Assembly: GCA_002503285.1 (NCBI GenBank)
Contig: DARI01000006.1
Coordinates: 28,342-92,341, forward strand
Direction of reading: 5' to 3'
DNA: 64,000 nucleotides
Source of the DNA: Euryarchaeota archaeon UBA557
GTDB lineage: Archaea > Thermoplasmatota > Poseidoniia > Poseidoniales > Thalassarchaeaceae
The position numbers and the translations under genes are program-made. This document shows positions 55,343 to 62,220 of this stretch, one piece after another (positions within the stretch are counted from its first letter, which is position 1; every line of letters starts with the position of its first letter). The notes under the pieces are model-generated. The model was not told the DNA's origin and did not search any database. It saw only the letters and a list, made by a program, of their open reading frames with translations.

Positions 55343-56038
55343 ATGTCTGATGAATGGTTGACTATATCTGCACATAAATATAACATACTTTCACTTGCTA
55401 ATAAAGATGGATATAGGGCAATAATTTTGATGCCATTGGAAACTCTTAAGATAATAATTGATTGGACATTTAAATCCCTTCCAGATGAAATTCTTATCGG
55501 CATTGATCCCAATAAGAATATCAAAAATCCCAAAAAAGTTGAGATTCAATATATGGGATGTGATTTTCAAAATGACTTATTTGCAGGCCAAGGATATTTA
55601 CTTGGTAAACCTCATTTAGTAAATCGAGGAGATTCATTTTCCGTACATCATGTTCCTGAAGAATGGAATGATGGTTTATTTACCAAGGAAAGAGGAGTTA
55701 GGGGTAGCAGGTTTACTCACTGGTTGCATACGCATCCGAATGCACCTGCAATACCTAGTATGGCTGATGCAGATGCGGCACAGTGGACTGAGGGATGTGA
55801 TATGATACTAGGAATCAAATATTCTCCAAAAGGAATATTACCTTGGTTTGAAGATGTAAATGGGGTCCGAAGGCAATTAAATCCAATGGAGATAGATAAA
55901 AGAATCAATACTAAAAAAAAATATATAGGTATTGCAAAAACAGGACATATGATTCATGATTTAGAATTAATATCATTTCATAAAAGAGGATTTGGAGTGA
56001 ATATAATTCTCACAGATGATTTGGGGAATCCGATTTAA
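55343..56038 (+). CDS. JAMM/MPN+ metalloprotein
   Basis: 231 residues from ATG 55343. The zinc motif H-x-H-x7-S-x2-D is complete as HTHPNAPAIPSMADAD (H129, H131, S139, D142), with a likely upstream Glu (E49, in DEILIG). JAMM proteins remove ubiquitin-like tags or cut small peptides. The N-terminal beta sheet and C-terminal region LELISFHKRGFG are otherwise unremarkable, and no ubiquitin-like gene is adjacent. The sequence between Glu and HxH is longer (about 80 residues) than in simple JAMM cores. Starts 4 bp after taw2. Confidence 0.85.
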   Translation: MSDEWLTISAHKYNILSLANKDGYRAIILMPLETLKIIIDWTFKSLPDEILIGIDPNKNIKNPKKVEIQYMGCDFQNDLFAGQGYLLGKPHLVNRGDSFSVHHVPEEWNDGLFTKERGVRGSRFTHWLHTHPNAPAIPSMADADAAQWTEGCDMILGIKYSPKGILPWFEDVNGVRRQLNPMEIDKRINTKKKYIGIAKTGHMIHDLELISFHKRGFGVNIILTDDLGNPI

Positions 56039-56130
56039 TTGTGATGTATGAATATTATTAATAATATCTATTTTAGTGTTAAAAAGACACTAGGTTTAAA
56101 TGGTAAAGCATACATGGGCTACTGAGAAAC

Positions 56131-56259
56131 ATGGAAATATTAGCCATCTTTAATTGCCCTGCTTGTAAATCGCCTTTATTATATCAAGAATATATAACTA
56201 GAGAGTTAAGAAGTACTACATGTATCACTTGTGGCATTGTATCACTAACATTAAATTGA
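56131..56259 (+). CDS. Tiny zinc-ribbon protein
   Basis: A 42-residue open frame with two Cys pairs, FNCPACKSPL and CITCGIV, separated by about 20 residues: the layout of a zinc ribbon. The rest is hydrophobic/charged (YQEYITRELRS). It lies alone between the JAMM gene and the minus-strand archaellin-like gene, about 90 bp after the JAMM stop, with a plausible AT-rich promoter. The paired cysteines at this length are unlikely by chance. Function unknown. Confidence 0.7.
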   Translation: MEILAIFNCPACKSPLLYQEYITRELRSTTCITCGIVSLTLN

Positions 56260-56287
56260 AAATATGAATTCATAATTTTAGTCAATA

Positions 56288-57064
56288 TTAGTATAATTTA
56301 TGACCAATATCTATCGATGCAAAATACATTGTAATGACTGTTGAACCGCCACCATCCACGTATAACATCAGTGGCATTTCATCACCAATTGATGGAATAC
56401 AGGAGTAAAGTAAGAGAGTTACGCGATACTTCATTCCGGTTTCGATCACATCATTTGTTGCGAATGGGGCTTCATCTCCTGCAAGATTTGTCCCATCCAA
56501 AAAGGTCATTCCTGCATCCACCATATCAGATGCATCTGACATTAGTGCCTCGCTTCCTCCACAAAAAACAACGTAATATACATCCTTTGCTAAAATATTT
56601 GTAGAACCCGGAGTCATTTGCCATGTTAGAAGTAATTCTTTATTATTTATTATGTAACATCTTTTTGAGGTACCTTCATGAGGGTCTCCAAAAACTGCAT
56701 TAGTACATGGAGTACCGTCATTAAGTTGCAAATCAACAAATTTTGTTGGATCGTTATCAGAGATATATCGAATAGTTTTAATGCCAACAAAATCACAAAA
56801 ACCATTTTCATTAGCGCATTCCAAGGGGTCGCTGCCTTCTCCTATAATCGTAATACTTGTTGGACGAGGTTTGGTATTTACGGTCGCACGGACATCTGAA
56901 CCGGTACTTTCTCCATTTTCTTTTAGTTTCTCAATTGTTTCCATGATAACACTTGAAGCTACTGCAGCGACTAAAATTAGAGCAATGAATACTATCATTG
57001 CTCCAATTCCGATGGAGCCCTGTTGCGATTTTATCGCCGGGCAGATATCGTTCTGTGGACGCAT
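56288..57064 (-). CDS. Archaellin/pilin-like protein, second copy
   Basis: 258 residues. The class III signal peptide ends SQQG and the mature N-terminus SIGIGAMIVFIALILVAA is nearly identical to that of the protein at 6550-7407, so both likely enter the same assembly pathway. The extracellular domain differs: it is Cys-containing (CANENGFCDF, CTNAVF, RCYII) and has no crystallin motif. The C-terminus (SCIPSIGDEMPLMLYVDGGGST) shares a C-x-P-x2-G-x4-L-x-L-x-V pattern with the other copy. It is divergent from the PKD gene across a 171-bp region with a 17-bp palindrome. Confidence 0.88.
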   Translation of the reverse strand: MRPQNDICPAIKSQQGSIGIGAMIVFIALILVAAVASSVIMETIEKLKENGESTGSDVRATVNTKPRPTSITIIGEGSDPLECANENGFCDFVGIKTIRYISDNDPTKFVDLQLNDGTPCTNAVFGDPHEGTSKRCYIINNKELLLTWQMTPGSTNILAKDVYYVVFCGGSEALMSDASDMVDAGMTFLDGTNLAGDEAPFATNDVIETGMKYRVTLLLYSCIPSIGDEMPLMLYVDGGGSTVITMYFASIDIGHKLY

Positions 57065-57159
57065 ATAGTATTATTTCTAAATCATCATTTTTAGTATTAA
57101 CTGAAAGGTAAAAAAATATTTTCATAATCTGGCATATTTTTCATTTTACTATCTCTATA

Positions 57160-57176
57160 ATTATACATTGTATAAT
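57160..57176. promoter_or_regulatory. 17-bp palindrome in divergent promoter region
   Basis: ATTATAC-ATT-GTATAAT is a perfect 7-bp inverted repeat with a 3-nt spacer, between the archaellin-like gene (minus) and the PKD gene (plus). It could be a regulator site for either or both. The region is AT-rich, so chance is possible. Confidence 0.35.
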
Positions 57177-57235
57177 ATAATAAATAATATTACAAGTATA
57201 TTATTGAAACAGATATTGATAAGCATGGATATGAT

Positions 57236-58036
57236 ATGGATAATATGAAAATAACATATTCTGCCCTTACTCTCGTTACGGTAATGTTGATTTCGGCAGC
57301 TGGTGGAGCAGTTATTGCAAAATTATCTACAATAAGTTCTTCCCCAAATGGGCCATTTTCAATAGATTCGCCTGTGGTTTACGGTGTTAATGAATATACC
57401 CTTATTGAGGTAGATGAAGGAGATAATGATGAAGAAGAGGTCATTATTGCAAAGTTACATGAGTTCTTTTTCGAGAGTCTAAATTCTTTAGGCGTAGTAG
57501 TTTGGGATTTTGGTGATGGAAACTCTGCTACTGGACCAAACTCATCGCATGCATATGAGGAGCCAGGATACTATACGATAACTGCTACATCAACTTCTTC
57601 TAAGGGAGTTGATTTGTCAACAGTAGGAGTTATTGTTGAAAAGACTGGATATGTTGAATCAGATAACATGGAATGTGTATGTGCACCATCTGCTAAATCA
57701 ACCATAATTGACCTCATGCCTCCACGTGGCATTGTTACATTCGAAGGCATTGTAACAGTAGAACATGATGGGAGTAGTGAATCATGCACATTACGTAATC
57801 CACTTCAAGAATGTCATCTTCGCGTTATAATGGAATATACCAAAGATGGTGCAGTGGTCGATCAGATTATTCTTTTCGATGACACATTTAGAACAAATGA
57901 AAAGAATGTTGAGTTTGAACTTATAGATTCTAATACAGAGGATGGAGAAGGTTTGCAAATACGTCTCGAAACCGATCAATTAAGAGATTGGCACAAACCT
58001 AGTACGGTTTGGGCTATGACGGCACCTAGGCAATAG
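57236..58036 (+). CDS. Secreted PKD-domain protein
   Basis: 266 residues. A signal peptide or N-terminal anchor (YSALTLVTVMLISAAGGAVIA) is followed by an acidic stretch (DEGDNDEEE). Then comes a PKD domain with the core pattern VVWDFGDGNSATGPNSSHAYEEPGYYTIT (in outline; PKD signature WDFGDG and HxYxxPGxYT). After it a Cys-containing region (CVCAPS, CTLRNPLQECHL) ends the protein. It may bind a glycan or another surface protein. It sits divergent from the archaellin-like gene and may be a pilus- or surface-associated adhesin (inference from context). Confidence 0.8.
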   Translation: MDNMKITYSALTLVTVMLISAAGGAVIAKLSTISSSPNGPFSIDSPVVYGVNEYTLIEVDEGDNDEEEVIIAKLHEFFFESLNSLGVVVWDFGDGNSATGPNSSHAYEEPGYYTITATSTSSKGVDLSTVGVIVEKTGYVESDNMECVCAPSAKSTIIDLMPPRGIVTFEGIVTVEHDGSSESCTLRNPLQECHLRVIMEYTKDGAVVDQIILFDDTFRTNEKNVEFELIDSNTEDGEGLQIRLETDQLRDWHKPSTVWAMTAPRQ

Positions 58037-58270
58037 TTACTGATAACATCTGTAATAATTTAATAACAACACTAGAAATTAACAAGTTTCAAAATTCTTT
58101 GACCTTATCTTATAATTTTAATATATCATGAATAACATTTTAATGGATAGTATTTATCCTTTATATTTCTAAATTATCACATATTCATAATATGAAAAAA
58201 AAACTAGTAAAGAGATATTGGTGCTTCATGACGTAGAAATATCTATGTTGGCAATGGTGGACTTAGTATT
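58037..58270. other. AT-rich intergenic region
   Basis: 234 bp between the PKD gene and the first Cys/His-motif membrane gene. It is very AT-rich and holds TATA-like tracts. No open frame with recognisable content, hairpin or RNA gene is seen. Confidence 0.5.
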
Positions 58271-58693
58271 GTGGGAGAGAGGAATTGTGCCTTTAGTGGC
58301 TGCAACGCGTTAGAATTCAGAAATACAGAATATTGCCTGCGACATAAAGATGCCGGGAGCAAATCTATGGCTCCACCGACTAAGACTATTGTTGAAAATA
58401 ATTATACAGACCAAAGGGAAAAAAATACTTATGGAGAGGGAAATTTTAGAAAATTTACTTGGTTTGTAATTGGAATTATTTTTCTCCCTTTACTTATTTT
58501 CCTCCCTCGGTTTCCAATTTCAATTATTCCGATGATTTTAATTTTTGGGCTTTTTTTAGATTTTAGAAAAAATGGATGGAAATTTTTCACTCTTGGTTTA
58601 TTGACTTCAATCATAATATTTGTATCATTAATTTGTATTATATTTGTAATTTTTATAACCAATCCAGGTAGTTCTGGAGGGACCTGGAATTAA
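58271..58693 (+). CDS. Membrane protein with N-terminal Cys/His (zinc-knuckle-like) motif, copy A
   Basis: 140 residues from GTG 58271. The N-terminus NCAFSGCNALEF...YCLRHK contains a C-x4-C-x9-11-C-x2-H arrangement that could hold zinc. A hydrophilic linker (residues about 35-65) precedes two to three membrane helices (about 68-90 and 105-133). It is a paralogue of the gene at 58880-59341 in the motif only; the membrane halves differ. No match to a named family is recognised. Confidence 0.7.
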   Translation: MGERNCAFSGCNALEFRNTEYCLRHKDAGSKSMAPPTKTIVENNYTDQREKNTYGEGNFRKFTWFVIGIIFLPLLIFLPRFPISIIPMILIFGLFLDFRKNGWKFFTLGLLTSIIIFVSLICIIFVIFITNPGSSGGTWN

Positions 58694-58879
58694 AATAACT
58701 ATTCAATACTTACCAATAATCTACGGTTTTAGTTCACTCATGAACATTGATTGGTACTGAATTGTTTAGTATTTCTTAAAATACATCTACTAGGGCTCCT
58801 TCGTTGATACATACGTCTTATTTCCTAGAGAAGTTGATGCCGTAAAAAATTCTATATCTTAGGGCGAGTGATTTGAAAC

Positions 58880-59341
58880 ATGGGCGAGAAGCAGTGTGCA
58901 TTCGAAGGTTGCAAAGCGCTCGAATTCAGGACAACAAACTATTGCCTAAGGCACAAGGGAGGTTTATCAGATAAGAGAAAACCCAACATTACCGGAGATT
59001 CAATTAATGAAATAGAAGGTAAAGCAGGAATTGAGGTTTTCTTTATTGGGATTACTATCTCATTATTTGGATATAGCCTTCTAAAAGCAGAACCAGTATC
59101 TCACTGGTTCGAGGGTTTAATCAACCCGATTGTTCAAATCTGTGGATTGATATCACTCGTTGTTGGTGTATTGTTTATCTTATCGCCAATATTTGCTAAA
59201 TACGGATACAGAATTGATAATTCATCAGCCTCTGAGATACCTTCATCAGCCTCTGAGATACAATTCGATCCTTCCACAGGAATGTACTACTTACCAGTTG
59301 ATAAGGAAATCTCCGAGGATAAACAGACTTCGGAGAAGTGA
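58880..59341 (+). CDS. Membrane protein with N-terminal Cys/His (zinc-knuckle-like) motif, copy B
   Basis: 153 residues. The N-terminus QCAFEGCKALEFRTTNYCLRHKGG matches copy A closely (CAF-GC-ALEFR-T-YCLRHK). Two membrane helices follow (about 52-70 and 85-112). The soluble tail has a doubled SSASEIP/SSASEIQ, encoded by the 21-bp repeat at 59221-59261, then FDPSTGMYYLPVDKE. It lies 186 bp after copy A. Promoter-like sequence (TTCTTAAAATAC) precedes it. Function unknown. Confidence 0.72.
   Translation: MGEKQCAFEGCKALEFRTTNYCLRHKGGLSDKRKPNITGDSINEIEGKAGIEVFFIGITISLFGYSLLKAEPVSHWFEGLINPIVQICGLISLVVGVLFILSPIFAKYGYRIDNSSASEIPSSASEIQFDPSTGMYYLPVDKEISEDKQTSEK
59221..59261. repeat. Two-copy 21-bp tandem repeat (coding)
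   Basis: TTCATCAGCCTCTGAGATAC occurs twice with a 21-bp period inside the tail of copy B, giving SSASEIP SSASEIQ. It is a recent in-frame duplication. Confidence 0.9.
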
Positions 59342-59467
59342 CTTGCATAGGCACACGATCAGAGAAGTGCTCAGCATCAATCATCCTAAGGTAATTGACA
59401 GTTCTGTATACAAACATAAATAGATTAATGTCAATAATAATTTTATTAGGACTTCACTTACGTACAA

Positions 59468-61048
59468 TTACATTCTTTTGAGGCTTTCTACATTCTCCTT
59501 AAACATTGAAAGATTTTCACTTCGGCTTACTTTCCTATCGATTATTGGTAAAGGATAATCTTGACCAATGATACATTTTGATAATCTTTGTACCTCTAAA
59601 GGAGCCAAATGTGGCTCGAAAATATACTTTGATGGATATGAGGCTAGTTCTGGAACCCAAAATCGTACAAAGTTAGCCTCTATGGCCTCTACATTCAAAC
59701 TAGATTTTGAATCGGGACATGGATTATACACTCGGTAATATGGCATGGAAAAGGGTGCAACTCCAGCCAACCATAGCCAGTTTCCATTATTTATTGCCCA
59801 ATCAGAGTCCACTAGTTTTCTTTCAAACACATCTCTTCCATGTTTCCAATTTTGCCATAACTGACCACGAGTTAGGAAACAGGATACTGCGTGTCTACCT
59901 AAATGGTGCATCCATCCAGTTGCATCTAGCTGCCGCATCATTGCATCGATGTAGGGGAAGCCTGTCATTCCCGACTCCCACGCAATGATCTTCGACTGAT
60001 CATATTCTCCCCAATTAATTGGTTTACAATTTGAATTATTGATATCATCTTCCCAGTTTTCAACAGATCTAGATAAGAGATAAAACATTTCTCTGAACAT
60101 TAATTGACCATGGAGTGATTCTGGAGGTTTGGTATGATTTGAGTTGAAATTGGCCTTTGCACATTCATTCCATACAAGCCTTACAGATAGGCATCCATGA
60201 CTGATGTATGGCGATAATCCTGTAGTTGTAGGCTCCATGGGGTTTCCTTCTTCATTAGTGGAAAATGTCTTCGGTTTTTTGAAATTATTAACGAAGTCAG
60301 GTCTTTCTGAGACTTTCTTCTTGAGCCTTTTCAATGCTTCTCTCTCTCCTCCCGGAAAGTAGGGGCTATTTCGTTCTGATTTCAATATTAGTTGCTCTGA
60401 TTTCTGTCTGATTTCTTCGCACGGAACATAATATTGTGAAGCTTGGGTGTCTTGAATTACAGTTTCCAATACTAATGAGTCTGTGCAAATATTATGAGGG
60501 ATTGGAATTGCCTCATCAACTAGGTATCCATCGGGACTTATGTTGAGGTTCTTTTTGAAAATTCTGTCTATATCTTTTGATGATTTTGGATTAATAAAAT
60601 TATTTGATTGTGTTATTTTTTCAATATCTAAGATGGTATTTACTGTTTGAAAGACTTTGCTATGAATTCCCAAATTAGTCAAATTTTTCTCAATTTTATT
60701 AATTTCATCCCTACTTCTAGGTTCAGAGCAATAATCACAAAATAACCAATTGATTTTACCATCTAAACTATTAATTATAGATTCTATAATTTCCACAGGA
60801 TCTCCAGAGAAAACTAAGAGTTTTGCCCCATAATTCTCCTTGAGATTTCTGTCCAAGTCAAGTAAAGATTCATAGAGAAAATTCAAACGACTTCGGCCCT
60901 GGATACTTCCCTCATCTAGATTCCATTTATCTTCCATGATATAAATAGGAATTATCAAATCAATGTCTTCAGAGGAACTTGCCCATTCTAAAACTGGATT
61001 ATCATGTATCCTAATAGATTTTCTAAACCATACTATTGACGTTTTCAT
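59468..61048 (-). CDS. DNA photolyase of the (6-4)/animal cryptochrome type
   Basis: 526 residues from ATG 61048 (MKTSIVWFRKSIRIHDNP). It repairs UV lesions with blue light via FAD. The N-terminal antenna-like domain is followed by the helical FAD domain. The segment WMHHLGRHAVSCFLTRGQLW contains both His residues (H382, H386 counted from 61048) that characterise (6-4) photolyases. DSDWAINNGNWLWLAGVAPF and YYRVYNP follow, then YIFEPHLAPLEVQRLSKCIIG-DYP, which resembles animal cryptochrome and (6-4) photolyase C-termini. Substrate class is inferred from these motifs. It is followed (upstream on this strand) by the nitrilase gene, 84 bp away. Confidence 0.92.
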   Translation of the reverse strand: MKTSIVWFRKSIRIHDNPVLEWASSSEDIDLIIPIYIMEDKWNLDEGSIQGRSRLNFLYESLLDLDRNLKENYGAKLLVFSGDPVEIIESIINSLDGKINWLFCDYCSEPRSRDEINKIEKNLTNLGIHSKVFQTVNTILDIEKITQSNNFINPKSSKDIDRIFKKNLNISPDGYLVDEAIPIPHNICTDSLVLETVIQDTQASQYYVPCEEIRQKSEQLILKSERNSPYFPGGEREALKRLKKKVSERPDFVNNFKKPKTFSTNEEGNPMEPTTTGLSPYISHGCLSVRLVWNECAKANFNSNHTKPPESLHGQLMFREMFYLLSRSVENWEDDINNSNCKPINWGEYDQSKIIAWESGMTGFPYIDAMMRQLDATGWMHHLGRHAVSCFLTRGQLWQNWKHGRDVFERKLVDSDWAINNGNWLWLAGVAPFSMPYYRVYNPCPDSKSSLNVEAIEANFVRFWVPELASYPSKYIFEPHLAPLEVQRLSKCIIGQDYPLPIIDRKVSRSENLSMFKENVESLKRM

Positions 61049-61132
61049 CTTTTTACTCCCTAAATAATTACTATTAATCGACATACTAAATCATAAAACT
61101 TACTATTCCAACTTTCATTCATTAATGTCTGT

Positions 61133-62035
61133 TTATTTTCTTATTAGTGTAAGTAGGTCTGGTCGACTGTAATGGCCACTGTAATCAAAATTCTGCCTCT
61201 CTTCAACAACTGTTCGTCTATCTACATCAGCATATAGTATTCCTTCATCATAATCCGGGAGTGGTCCAGCGATTATCTCCCCAGTTGGACCTACAATTAT
61301 AGATCCACCTGAGTATAATCCTCCAGCTTTTAACATTTCATCCCGCATTGGGAAATCATCAAGTGATAAATGTCCAAAGTCCTCTCCTCTGTATACCCCA
61401 CATGCTGATAGAATCCAAGATCTTCCTTCCATTGCCATAAATCTAGTAATATCTTTTGTGAGAGAATAAGAACCAGGCCAGACTGCAACATGAATCATTT
61501 CACCCTCTTGATGTAGTGCAGCACGGGCGAGAGGAAGCCAATTCTCCCAGCAATTTAATCCACCTATTTTACCCTCAGGAGTATCGTAAGTACGTAGTCC
61601 CTCGATATCTCCGTCTGCCCATATCAGACGCTCGTCATAGGTTGTTTTTATCTTACGATGCCTACCAAGTATCTCACCTTCAAAACCAATAGTTAGTAGT
61701 GTACAGTAAACACTGCTAACCCCTGCTTCAAGTACGCCACCCATTAGCATTATTTTATGCTCAGAGGCAATCTCGCGCATCTCTGTGACTATTGGACCGT
61801 CTAGACTGACTGCTTCTCTCACATATGTCGAATACGCTCGTTTCTGATCGGGTTGGTTCCAACGTGCTGAATCGGTCATTCCCATCCAAACTGGATATCC
61901 AGGTAGTAATGTCTCTGCCCATGTAATTACGCTAGCACCTTCACTAATTGCTTCGAGAATAAGTGCCTTGAGTTTTTGCCACGATGCTTTTTTATCTAGA
62001 AATACTGGTGACATCTGTATGACTGCGACTTTCAT
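61133..62035 (-). CDS. Nitrilase-family carbon-nitrogen hydrolase
   Basis: 300 residues from ATG 62035 (MKVAVIQMSPVFLDK). The catalytic triad is visible: Glu in WAETLLPGYP, Lys in RHRKIKTTYDERLIW and Cys in GGLNCWENWLPLAR. The last two motifs (HRK-K-T, NCWEN) are of the true nitrilase branch rather than amidase or NAD synthetase branches, so it probably turns a nitrile into an acid and ammonia. It lies in the same direction as the photolyase gene, 84 bp upstream of it. Confidence 0.92.
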   Translation of the reverse strand: MKVAVIQMSPVFLDKKASWQKLKALILEAISEGASVITWAETLLPGYPVWMGMTDSARWNQPDQKRAYSTYVREAVSLDGPIVTEMREIASEHKIMLMGGVLEAGVSSVYCTLLTIGFEGEILGRHRKIKTTYDERLIWADGDIEGLRTYDTPEGKIGGLNCWENWLPLARAALHQEGEMIHVAVWPGSYSLTKDITRFMAMEGRSWILSACGVYRGEDFGHLSLDDFPMRDEMLKAGGLYSGGSIIVGPTGEIIAGPLPDYDEGILYADVDRRTVVEERQNFDYSGHYSRPDLLTLIRK

Positions 62036-62220
62036 AAATAGTCTGACTAGGCGTAAGCACATAGACCTGATGTAACTGAAGAGTGTTTATTTTAACTCTA
62101 AACATTCTAATCAGAATCAATTGTCAATTGAGATAATTTGATTTTAGATGTTGAAATAGATATATTAATTCTATCCAACAAAGCATTAGGATAATCTGCT
62201 ATCATCTATCCGCCAGAGCG

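Noticed and set aside
56341..56604. 87-residue His-rich plus-strand frame
   Set aside because: Antisense to the second archaellin-like gene; His richness reflects the complementary codons.
59160..59423. 87-residue frame overlapping copy B of the Cys/His membrane gene
   Set aside because: Overlaps in another frame; its repeated LRYLHQPLRY comes only from the 21-bp duplication.
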